DNA of 64,000 nucleotides from Arthrobacter sp. S41 (GTDB lineage Bacteria; Actinomycetota; Actinomycetes; Actinomycetales; Micrococcaceae). Of the stretch, positions 30,183 to 37,920 are shown in pieces. The notes under the pieces were generated by a model. It was not told the origin of the DNA. It made no database searches and saw only the letters and a list, made by a program, of their open reading frames with translations. Both the position numbers and the translations under genes were made by a program. Each line of letters opens with the position of its first letter. Position 1 is the first letter of the stretch. Where the stretch lies: NCBI RefSeq assembly GCF_004320535.1, contig NZ_SIHY01000001.1, positions 868,001-932,000 of the forward strand, in the 5' to 3' direction.

Positions 30183-30767
30183 CTACGTCAACTGCGCGAA
30201 GAGAACACTGACCTGTGCCTCAAGTTCTTCTAAACTGCCGGAATTGTCCAGCGCAAAATCTGCGACGGCGGCACGCTGCTCGTCACTGGCCTGCGCGGCC
30301 ATCCGTGCCTTTGCTTCTTCGACGCTCCACCCGCGGTCTTGGACCATGCGACGGATCCGCTCATCATGTGGGGCTTGGATAACGATCACCGCGTCAAACC
30401 GGTCAGCTTGCCCAGATTCAACCAACAGCGGGATGTCTTCTACCACCAGCGCGTCCTGGGGCGCCTTTGCACGAAGCGCGCCAGCGGCCTCGCGCACTAG
30501 AGGATGCACAATGTTGTTCAACGTCTGCCGTTGCTGTTCATCGGCGAAGACGATCGCACCCAACGCCTTGCGATCCAGAGCGCCATCGGGCAACAAAACC
30601 TCGGACCCAAATGCGTCTTTAATCGCAGCTAAGCCGGGTGTGCCAGGGGCAACCACATCGCGCGCCAAAGCGTCGGCATCGATCACTACCGCCCCGAGTT
30701 CGGCCAATTTAGCCGCTACGGCAGATTTTCCGGAGGCTACTCCCCCGGTCAGTCCAACATGCTTCAT
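30183..30767 (-). CDS. coaE: Dephospho-CoA kinase
   Basis: Phosphorylates the ribose 3'-OH of dephospho-CoA, the last step of CoA synthesis. The 194 residues have the P-loop GLTGGVASGKSAV (about 5-17), DADALARDVV (about 29-38) and the LID region QAPHDERIRRMVQDRG. The short length is that of the single-domain enzyme. TAGGCT lies 6 bases before the ATG; the divergent gene's -10 directly adjoins it. Confidence 0.95.
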   Translation of the reverse strand: MKHVGLTGGVASGKSAVAAKLAELGAVVIDADALARDVVAPGTPGLAAIKDAFGSEVLLPDGALDRKALGAIVFADEQQRQTLNNIVHPLVREAAGALRAKAPQDALVVEDIPLLVESGQADRFDAVIVIQAPHDERIRRMVQDRGWSVEEAKARMAAQASDEQRAAVADFALDNSGSLEELEAQVSVLFAQLT

Positions 30768-30773
30768 GCTCCC

Positions 30774-30785
30774 AGCCTATAAACT
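30774..30785. promoter_or_regulatory. Back-to-back -10 elements of coaE and yigZ-like gene
   Basis: On the minus strand TAGGCT (30774-30779) lies 6 bases before coaE; on the plus strand TAAACT (30780-30785) lies 7 bases before the yigZ-like ATG. The two hexamers abut, so RNA polymerase could occupy only one promoter at a time. Confidence 0.45.
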
Positions 30786-30792
30786 ATTAGCG

Positions 30793-31467
30793 ATGAACAC
30801 CAACGAATCGGTCGCGACCAGCTATACCACGCTCAGCGGGGACAGCGTGCACGAGCTGGAAATCAAGCGCTCGCGCTTCATCACCTACCTGTACCGCGTT
30901 GATTCGGAGGCCGCCGCGCGCGAACACATCGCGACCTTGCGCAAAACCCATTTTGACGCCCGGCACCACTGCACCGCCTTCATCCTTGGCCCTGACCGGA
31001 TGACCCAGCGTTCCAATGACGATGGCGAACCCTCGGGTACCGCGGGGGTTCCGATGCTCGACGCGCTAGCTAAGCGCGATACAGAACAGGGCGGTGGCCT
31101 CTCCGACGTGCTCGCCGTGGTCGTGCGCTATTTTGGTGGCATTAAACTTGGCGCCGGCGGTCTGGTCCGCGCCTATTCCGAAGCGGTGTCCAGCGCGTTG
31201 GATCACACCACGTTAATAGGCCGCCAACGCCTACGCATCTTCACCTTGCCCGCGGCTCACGCAACGGCCGCGCGCTACGAAAACGAGCTACGGGCCGCCG
31301 GTTACCAGATCGAGCCCACACAGTGGCAGTCAACGGCCGCGCTGATCCAGATCGGCATCCCCGATACCCCCGAAGCCGTCGAAGAATTGCACACCCACAT
31401 CGCCACACTCACCTCCGGCGCTGGGCAACTGGTCGCCGCCAACACCCAATGGGTTGATCTGATTTGA
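30793..31467 (+). CDS. YigZ/IMPACT-family protein
   Basis: A 224-residue UPF0029 protein: N-terminal IMPACT domain with DDGEPSGTAGVPMLDAL (about 76-92) and VVVRYFGGIKLGAGGLVRAYS (about 110-130), and a C-terminal DUF1949 ferredoxin-like domain. Function is unsettled; translational regulation and peptidase activity have been proposed for relatives. ATG 30793 is chosen because TAAACT lies 7 bases upstream and the family N terminus begins here; the longer frame overlaps coaE. Confidence 0.88.
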   Translation: MNTNESVATSYTTLSGDSVHELEIKRSRFITYLYRVDSEAAAREHIATLRKTHFDARHHCTAFILGPDRMTQRSNDDGEPSGTAGVPMLDALAKRDTEQGGGLSDVLAVVVRYFGGIKLGAGGLVRAYSEAVSSALDHTTLIGRQRLRIFTLPAAHATAARYENELRAAGYQIEPTQWQSTAALIQIGIPDTPEAVEELHTHIATLTSGAGQLVAANTQWVDLI

Positions 31468-32633
31468 ATCCCGCATCGTTTTCCGACGCCGAGCTTGAGA
31501 CCCTGCTGGCTGATCTTCGGCGCTGGCCCGATGTGCAGGCACCGAACCTTTTTGCCGCCGACGCTGCCGATCGGCTGATTCTGGACACCTGCGCGATGTG
31601 GCACCGCGAGGCGGGCACCTCGTGGCCCGATTCCATCACGATCATCGGCGATCACTACGGTGCGTTGAGCCTGGGCGCACTGGCCTTGGGTAGCACGCAG
31701 GTACGCGTCCACTGCGATTCGCTCACCGCACGCCAAGCCATCAAAGCCAATGTGCAGCGTTTGCTGCCCGAGCTGGCCGCGCGACTGACCTTTTACCCGC
31801 TGGCTCAAGCAGCAACGTCGGCTACCCACATTTTGCTGGCACTACCCCGCGGTCTGGATGTTTTGGACGAGCAGGTTGCCGCCATCACCGCCGTGGCATC
31901 TGCGCAGGCCCGACTCTTTGCCGGCGGGCGCATCAAACATATGAGCCGCTCAATGAACGAGGTACTCTCCTCGCGTTTTGCCCAGCTCGACGTCTCGTTG
32001 GCACGCCAAAAATCACGCGTACTCACCGCCAGTCTCCCCTTGGAATCCCAGCCCGCCAGCAAATTCCCGGCCACCGCAACCCATGAGGTGAACGACACCA
32101 GCTTTAGCCTGCACGCCGGCGCTGGCACTTTTGGTGCGGCACGATTGGATCCGGGCACCCGGCTGTTGTTGGAGAACCTGCCGGACTTAACCGAACACCA
32201 CAGGTTGGTGGATTTGGCCTGTGGCAACGGGTCCATCGGCGTCTTTGCTGCGCTCACCCACCGGCACCTGACGGTTGATGCGTCCGATCATTCGGCCTCC
32301 GCGGTGGCATCCACACTGGCCGCGGCCGAGGCTAATGGCCTGTCCGCCCGCCTCACCGCCGTGCAAGACGACGCGTTGTCCCGGCTTCCGGATCACTCGG
32401 CCAGCCTGATCACGTTGAACCCGCCATTCCACATCGGCAATACCGTCACCGCTGACATCGCGTTTAAACTGATCGACGATGCTGCCCGCGTGCTGGCCCC
32501 CGGCGGTCAGCTCTTGTGCGTTTTTAACTCCCACCTGCGCTATCGCAATGAATTGGTCCGACGTGTCGGCCCCACCACCCAGCTAGCACGCGACAAAACC
32601 TTCACGGTCACCTCTTCCATCGCAGCGCACTAG
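31464..32633 (+). CDS. RlmG/RsmC-like class I SAM methyltransferase
   Basis: Probable rRNA guanine-N2 methyltransferase. The 389 residues have a duplicated layout as in RlmG/RsmC: a degenerate N-terminal half and a C-terminal catalytic half with motif I VDLACGNGSIGVFA (about 251-264) and the catalytic NPPFH (about 316-320). The TTG start overlaps the upstream stop by 3 bases (TTGA), so translational coupling is likely. Target base (16S or 23S) cannot be assigned with certainty. Confidence 0.82.
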   Translation: MNPASFSDAELETLLADLRRWPDVQAPNLFAADAADRLILDTCAMWHREAGTSWPDSITIIGDHYGALSLGALALGSTQVRVHCDSLTARQAIKANVQRLLPELAARLTFYPLAQAATSATHILLALPRGLDVLDEQVAAITAVASAQARLFAGGRIKHMSRSMNEVLSSRFAQLDVSLARQKSRVLTASLPLESQPASKFPATATHEVNDTSFSLHAGAGTFGAARLDPGTRLLLENLPDLTEHHRLVDLACGNGSIGVFAALTHRHLTVDASDHSASAVASTLAAAEANGLSARLTAVQDDALSRLPDHSASLITLNPPFHIGNTVTADIAFKLIDDAARVLAPGGQLLCVFNSHLRYRNELVRRVGPTTQLARDKTFTVTSSIAAH

Positions 32634-32654
32634 AACTTTTCCACACTTCGCACG

Positions 32655-34439
32655 ATGCGCTCTTGCCCGCGCATCGGCACAGAGCATTCTGTGCTCATGA
32701 GCCAAACCATGAGCCAGGCGTTAGCCGAGCTATCCGAAGCGTTGCAGCAGACCTCGCGACTATCCGTCGACGAGGCGCTGGCATTGGCCGAGCTCATTCC
32801 CGTTTTGCATCAGGCCGTCGGCGCCCCAGAGGATCTCACGCCGGAAACGACTGAACCCACCGCTGAACCTTCCGTGCTCACCGCTGAACCGGCCGAGTCC
32901 TTCCGTGAGGATCCGCGTTTTGCTCTGGCTTTGGCATCAATCGCCGAGTCCGCCGCCCATCACGCGCTCCGCACCCAGATCTACGCCGCCCACCTTCTCG
33001 AAGCCACCAGCGCCCATACTCTCACCGTGGACGAGCTAAATGCCCAACAAGCTGGCACCATTGATTTCACCCGGCCCGCCGAGCGCACCGGCCAGCGTGC
33101 CACCTTCACCGGCACGTCTGCCTTGCTGTCCTCTTGGCTACACATTGAGCATCACGAGGCACTGCGGCGCGTGGCCAGCGCCAACCATGTTTTTGCCCAG
33201 TTTGATTACCAGCATCAGCAGTATCCGGCACAGTTTCCCTTGCTGACCCAGCGGTTCAACGATCCGACCCTTCCGCCTGCCGAAGCACTATCGGTGGCAC
33301 GCCGGCTGGGGGCATTGGAACCGGTTCGTGAAGAGTTCGACGCCCCCACCACCTCTACGGTGCGCGGTGCCGACGGTCAGCTGCTTGAAGCCATGCTCGA
33401 TCACGAATTAGGAGAAGCAGACCCGGCCACCCGGCGCAAAGGCATCAACGCCGTTATTAAGTCCGCCAAGGAACAGCAATCTGAAGAACAGCCCGAGGCC
33501 CAAGAAGGAATTTTCCGGCGCGGTCTGCGTCATGGGTTGGTGCGTTACGAACTTGCCCTGCGCCCCACCCGAGCCGAACTTTTCGAGTCTGGCATCGCCC
33601 AAAGTGACAATCCGCGCTCCGACGCTGGTCAAGCTGCACGTGAGGCGTTCACCGATAACAACTCCGATCCGGCCGACGCAGCCAACCCAACCAACGCGTC
33701 CGACGCGTCCGACGCGTCCGACGCGTCCGACGCGACCACGGAGCATCCCGACTTTGTCACCGATGAAGAAGCAGCAGCGAGCGAGGCCACGGACACTGCT
33801 CCCATCACCCCTGCCGCTCGACGCCTGAATGGGTTGATGTCATTGCTCGAGCTCAACTCAAAACTCCTCCAGCGACTACTTGATGCAACTCTTCACGGAG
33901 CGCAAGAAGACGCACAGGCCACCGCCGGCTCGCAAGAGCTGAAGGTGCCAGTCATCAAACCCCAGGTCGTCGTCACGATTTCCTTGGCGGAACTTGAAGG
34001 TCGAGCAGATACATTCGGTATTACCTCCCACGGATTTAAGCTCAGCGCCACCGATCTACGGCAAACCCTAGCCAAAGCCCGAATCATTCCCATAGTTTTG
34101 GGGGGCAAAGGCGAAATCCTAGATATTGGTCGAGCCCAACGAAAGCATCCGAATTACATGCGCCTAGGGGTCGCAGTGCGTGATCGCGGCTGCCTCGTGC
34201 CTGGTTGCACCATGGATCCGGAACGCTGCAATATCCACCACGTCTGGTTCTGGTCCGAAGGTGGAGTCACGGCAGTGTATTGGAGCGCGATGCTCTGCGA
34301 TACGCACCATCACGATGTTCACGCCGGGTTGATCAAGGTCATCCCCAATGATGGTGTGCCTCAGGTGATCCTGCCGGCCTTTATGGATCCAACCCAAACG
34401 CCGGTCCGCAACCAGTACCATTTTGCGGCCACCACCTAA
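32655..34439 (+). CDS. DUF222 / HNH endonuclease-domain protein
   Basis: A 594-residue member of the dispersed DUF222-HNH family abundant in actinobacteria. DUF222 spans roughly residues 50-430; the HNH nuclease motif is at about 510-555: CLVPGC, then CNIHHVWFWSEGG, then LCDTHHHDVHAG. A low-complexity Asp/Ala/Ser/Thr linker lies near residues 330-365, encoded partly by four exact copies of a 9-bp repeat. Function is unknown; such proteins are suspected relics of mobile introns or of a domesticated nuclease. ATG 32697 is an alternative start. Confidence 0.85.
   Translation: MRSCPRIGTEHSVLMSQTMSQALAELSEALQQTSRLSVDEALALAELIPVLHQAVGAPEDLTPETTEPTAEPSVLTAEPAESFREDPRFALALASIAESAAHHALRTQIYAAHLLEATSAHTLTVDELNAQQAGTIDFTRPAERTGQRATFTGTSALLSSWLHIEHHEALRRVASANHVFAQFDYQHQQYPAQFPLLTQRFNDPTLPPAEALSVARRLGALEPVREEFDAPTTSTVRGADGQLLEAMLDHELGEADPATRRKGINAVIKSAKEQQSEEQPEAQEGIFRRGLRHGLVRYELALRPTRAELFESGIAQSDNPRSDAGQAAREAFTDNNSDPADAANPTNASDASDASDASDATTEHPDFVTDEEAAASEATDTAPITPAARRLNGLMSLLELNSKLLQRLLDATLHGAQEDAQATAGSQELKVPVIKPQVVVTISLAELEGRADTFGITSHGFKLSATDLRQTLAKARIIPIVLGGKGEILDIGRAQRKHPNYMRLGVAVRDRGCLVPGCTMDPERCNIHHVWFWSEGGVTAVYWSAMLCDTHHHDVHAGLIKVIPNDGVPQVILPAFMDPTQTPVRNQYHFAATT
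33696..33731 (+). repeat. Four tandem copies of GCGTCCGAC inside the DUF222-HNH gene
   Basis: Exact 9-bp unit repeated four times in frame, encoding Ala-Ser-Asp triplets. A change in copy number would keep the frame and alter only linker length. Confidence 0.95.
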
Positions 34440-34765
34440 GCCACTGGATCTGCACACCGGAGCGTAGAAATGTGCACAGCTAAATCGCTAAGCTCCCCTC
34501 GGGCTCAGGTCTTTGAACTTGAGACCCTCAAGTAATCCATCTGTCGTCTCTAGTGTGCGTCCGAACATTCGCATCTGCTCCGCCCTTGCCCCAACGACGC
34601 TTACTGTTCGCCAATTTGAGTACCGTCAGGGTCACTGCCGCTCGTGCAGGACTCGACGTGGACACCAATACCCGCTTAAATGCACGAAGGCCCAACCCTT
34701 TCGGGTTGGGCCTTCGTAGCTCAGCTAAAGCTAATCACGATTCCTGCACGAGGCAGAAAGCGAAA
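34440..34765. other. Intergenic region without a gene
   Basis: Between the DUF222-HNH gene and rpsA, which converge. Apart from the rpsA terminator at 34685-34716 I see no convincing coding frame, promoter or known RNA. Short open stretches on both strands lack ribosome sites. Confidence 0.6.
34685..34716 (-). terminator. rpsA terminator
   Basis: Perfect 14-bp stem (CGAAGGCCCAACCC / GGGTTGGGCCTTCG) with a 4-nt loop, 50 bases after the rpsA stop on the minus strand. It could also stop transcription from the HNH gene. Confidence 0.8.
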
Positions 34766-36241
34766 TTAGTTGCCGGTCAGCTTCTCGCGCAGTGCAGCAA
34801 GAGCTTCGTCAGAAGCCAAGGTGCCTGCATCGGTGGCTGGAGCCTCCGAGGAGTACGAAGCTGGAGCTGGCTCGGAGCTACCTGCAGCAGCAGGCTCTGC
34901 TTCTGCGTCAGCTACGATTGCGGCAGCAACCTGCTTCTTGTGTGCTTCCCAACGCTCCTGAGCAGCAGCGTACTGTGCTTCCCATGCAGCGCGCTGGGTG
35001 TCGAAGCCCTCGAGCCATTCGTTCGACTCTGGGTCGAAGCCCTCTGGGTACTTGTAGTTGCCGGCCTCGTCGTACTCTGCAGCCATGCCGTAGAGTGCTG
35101 GGTCAAACTCGGTACCCTCTGGGTCAACACCTTCGTTAGCCTGCTTGAGCGACAGCGAGATGCGGCGACGCTCCAGGTCGATGTCGATAACCTTGACGAA
35201 CAGTTCGTCACCAACGGAGACAACCTGCTCAGCCAGTTCAACGTGGCGAACTGCAAGCTCGGAGATGTGAACCAGGCCTTCGATGCCGTCTTCGACGCGT
35301 ACGAACGCACCGAATGGAACCAGCTTGGTAACCTTGCCCGGTACAACCTGACCCAGTGCGTGGGTGCGGGCGAAGGTCTGCCAAGGATCTTCCTGGGTAG
35401 CCTTCAACGACAGCGAAACGCGCTCGCGGTCTAGATCGACTTCGAGAACCTCTACGGTTACTTCCTGGCCAACCTCGACAACCTCGGATGGGTGGTCGAT
35501 GTGCTTCCAAGACAGCTCGGAAACGTGTACCAAGCCGTCTACGCCGCCAAGGTCCACGAATGCACCGAAGTTGACGATGGAGGAAACAACGCCCGGACGA
35601 ACCTGGCCCTTTTCCAGCTTGTTAAGGAAGGTCGAGCGAACCTCAGACTGGGTCTGCTCAAGCCATGCACGGCGGGAAAGAACAACGTTGTTGCGGTTCT
35701 TGTCCAGCTCGATGATCTTGGCTTCGATTTCCTGACCGATGTATGGAGCCAGGTCGCGCACACGGCGCATCTCGACGAGCGATGCTGGCAAGAAGCCACG
35801 CAGGCCGATGTCCAGGATGAGGCCACCCTTGACAACCTCGATAACGGTACCGGTAACGACGCCGTCCTCTTCCTTGATCTTTTCGATGTCGCCCCAAGCA
35901 CGCTCGTACTGAGCACGCTTCTTGGACAGGATCAGGCGGCCTTCTTTGTCTTCCTTGGTCAGAACCAAGGCTTCAACGCTGTCACCAACGGCGACAACAT
36001 CGCCTGGGTCAACGTCGTGCTTGATGGAAAGCTCGCGGGAAGGGATGACACCTTCGGTCTTGTAACCGATGTCGAGCAGAACTTCGTCGTGGTCAACCTT
36101 GACGACGGTGCCTTCGACGAGGTCACCATCGTTGAAGTACTTGATGGTGGCATCGACTGCGGCCAAGAAGTCCTCAGCAGATCCAATGTCGTTAATTGCG
36201 ACAACTGGTGCGCTGTTGTTCTCGTTCGAGGTGATGGTCAT
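34766..36241 (-). CDS. rpsA: 30S ribosomal protein S1
   Basis: Binds mRNA on the 30S subunit. The 491 residues hold four S1/OB domains, the usual actinobacterial number: about 38-106 (DLVEGTVVKVDHDEVLLDIG), 124-188 (GVVTGTVIEVVKGGLILDIG), 210-278 (VRPGVVSSIVNFGAFVDLGG) and 295-364 (VVPGKVTKLVPFGAFVRVED). The C-terminal part is an Ala/Glu/Tyr-rich tail rather than further S1 domains. A canonical promoter lies about 120 bases upstream. Confidence 0.97.
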   Translation of the reverse strand: MTITSNENNSAPVVAINDIGSAEDFLAAVDATIKYFNDGDLVEGTVVKVDHDEVLLDIGYKTEGVIPSRELSIKHDVDPGDVVAVGDSVEALVLTKEDKEGRLILSKKRAQYERAWGDIEKIKEEDGVVTGTVIEVVKGGLILDIGLRGFLPASLVEMRRVRDLAPYIGQEIEAKIIELDKNRNNVVLSRRAWLEQTQSEVRSTFLNKLEKGQVRPGVVSSIVNFGAFVDLGGVDGLVHVSELSWKHIDHPSEVVEVGQEVTVEVLEVDLDRERVSLSLKATQEDPWQTFARTHALGQVVPGKVTKLVPFGAFVRVEDGIEGLVHISELAVRHVELAEQVVSVGDELFVKVIDIDLERRRISLSLKQANEGVDPEGTEFDPALYGMAAEYDEAGNYKYPEGFDPESNEWLEGFDTQRAAWEAQYAAAQERWEAHKKQVAAAIVADAEAEPAAAGSSEPAPASYSSEAPATDAGTLASDEALAALREKLTGN

Positions 36242-36335
36242 GTAGTAGGGACTCCGATGTGGATAGATTTGGTCAGTCGAAACCCCGGAAGTCCCGGAAT
36301 TTCGAACGGGTAAAACTTGATTGCGGCCATAACTA

Positions 36336-36386
36336 GTGCCATGGCACGACTTGACAAGTCTACGCGTATACCAGAGTGCGGGTCAA
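36336..36386 (-). promoter_or_regulatory. rpsA promoter with a palindrome near the start point
   Basis: On the minus strand TTGACC (36381-36386) and TAGACT (36357-36362) are separated by 18 bases, a good sigma-70-type promoter. The perfect 12-bp palindrome GTGCCATGGCAC (36336-36347) lies about where transcription would begin. Confidence 0.6.
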
Positions 36387-36458
36387 AGCGTAACCCACTA
36401 ACATCCACGTCAGCATTTTGTGAACTTCGTCATAAACCTGTGTTCAGCAGACACTTGA

Positions 36459-37775
36459 TCAGAACGTGTGAGGGGTGAAGGGTGCGCGATCAACTTCAAA
36501 AAGTCGCAGGCTCGCGCTCACATCCGACTCCGACTTCGTCGATGCCCGACCCGCTGCCAGCAGCTGCGAGAGCTGCACCGTACCCAAGTACAACCCCGCC
36601 AGCTCTCGTTCGCCCAGAACCACATGGGCTACACCGGTCAGTTCTTCCGCATCAATTGCCACACGCTTTACAGTTGCCGAACCATCGGCGACCTCAAAAA
36701 GGTACGTGCCGTCGATCAGCGACAAGCGATCTGTCACGCTGATGACCAGTTGGCCCGATCGCTGGTAACCGCGAGCTTCAAAGGCGGCGATGACATCCAG
36801 TACACGCAACCACAGGACGTCGTCGGTGGAGCGCACCTGGTAGTCCCGAACGTTGTGCAATACCAAACGCATCGGATCATCCAATGCTCCTTGCCCATGG
36901 ACCTGCTGCACCAAATCATGATTGGCCACGTATTCCAGCAGCTTCAACCTCGCCACGTCGCTGAGGGCAACAAGTTTGTGTACGACCATCTTTGGTTGCG
37001 CATCATCCCAACCACCGAACTTATAGGTAATGGATCCGCCAAGTTCGCCAGCTTCATCGTAGTAGGCAGCATGGCGCATGTTCTTGGCCTTCGCCAGAGA
37101 ATCCCACCCTTCCCAACGCCCCAGTGCATAGCCCACATCAAATTCCGTGCCATCGACCGAACCGAAAGTCTGCGCCAAGGCGCTGCGAATCAATGCTTCA
37201 AGCTTCGTTGCGAACGGCTCGGGATCGACGTCGATCACAGCGCCGGGAAGCGCAACCAGCAATTTTAGACCGCCCTCACATTTGAGCGTGAAGCGAGTCT
37301 GATAGGTGGCCGGTTCAAATCCGTAGCGACCGTAGATGCTCGCCTCAGAAGCGGTCAGTACTGCCAGCGCGAACCCACCTCTGCGCGCATAATTCAGGTC
37401 CTCCGTGATTTGCCGAGTCAAAATACCCTGCCGACGATGGGTGGGCGAAACGGTCACCGCAGTAATTTTATGCACCGCCACCGGTCGCGCTCCCCCAGCG
37501 TTGAGCAACCCCGGGAAACTCGCATAGGTGTGCACCGGCTGGCTGGCATGTCGAGATTCGGCCGGCGCCTGTTGATCGAACACCATCGTAAAGCGCAGTT
37601 TTTGCGCTGCTGCCAGCCGAGAGTAGGTGGACTCGCCCGCTTCATCGGGCAGCTCTTCATAAAACCCGAGCGCGGTGGCCCGTTGAAAAATGCTCAGGGC
37701 GCGCTGTCCATCGTCGTCCAATTGCGCAGCGTCATAACTAACGCACTTGAGTTGGCTAGGGATTGCTTTTGCCAC
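36459..37775 (-). CDS. Eis-like GNAT N-acetyltransferase
   Basis: About 438 residues with the Eis layout: an N-terminal GNAT domain containing ITAVTVSPTHRRQGILTRQI (acetyl-CoA loop VSPTHRRQGIL) and ASIYGRYGFEPAT, a second degenerate GNAT region, and a C-terminal sterol-carrier-like domain ending in the free carboxylate expected for the active site. Mycobacterial Eis acetylates aminoglycosides and other amines; the substrate here is unknown. GTG 37775 has GAAGG upstream and is preferred over the TTG 10 codons earlier. Confidence 0.82.
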   Translation of the reverse strand: MAKAIPSQLKCVSYDAAQLDDDGQRALSIFQRATALGFYEELPDEAGESTYSRLAAAQKLRFTMVFDQQAPAESRHASQPVHTYASFPGLLNAGGARPVAVHKITAVTVSPTHRRQGILTRQITEDLNYARRGGFALAVLTASEASIYGRYGFEPATYQTRFTLKCEGGLKLLVALPGAVIDVDPEPFATKLEALIRSALAQTFGSVDGTEFDVGYALGRWEGWDSLAKAKNMRHAAYYDEAGELGGSITYKFGGWDDAQPKMVVHKLVALSDVARLKLLEYVANHDLVQQVHGQGALDDPMRLVLHNVRDYQVRSTDDVLWLRVLDVIAAFEARGYQRSGQLVISVTDRLSLIDGTYLFEVADGSATVKRVAIDAEELTGVAHVVLGERELAGLYLGTVQLSQLLAAGRASTKSESDVSASLRLFEVDRAPFTPHTF

Positions 37776-37856
37776 TGTTTTGCACCCTTCATCGTTGAAG
37801 CTCAACAGGCACGCCCCATGCTGCTCGGCGGTAGGTAGTGCGGTAGATAGTACTGT

Positions 37857-37897
37857 GCTGCCGGGCGTGAAGTTCAGTGTACTTCGCGCCCGGCAGC
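37857..37897 (-). terminator. polA terminator
   Basis: GCTGCCGGGCG (from 37857) pairs with CGCCCGGCAGC (to 37897), with an inner GAAGT/ACTTC stem after a one-base bulge. It lies 23 bases after the polA stop on the minus strand. Confidence 0.75.
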
Positions 37898-37920
37898 ATC
37901 AGGGTAGAGATTTGCGCCCG

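Noticed and set aside
33696-33731. CRISPR-like repeat
   Set aside because: The 9-bp units are contiguous without spacers and are translated in frame.
35492-36313. 273-codon open frame antisense to rpsA
   Set aside because: Shadow of rpsA; acidic repeats come from complementing S1-domain codons.
36351-36356. Perfect TTGACA on the plus strand upstream of the rpsA promoter
   Set aside because: No matching -10 at proper distance and no plus-strand gene downstream.
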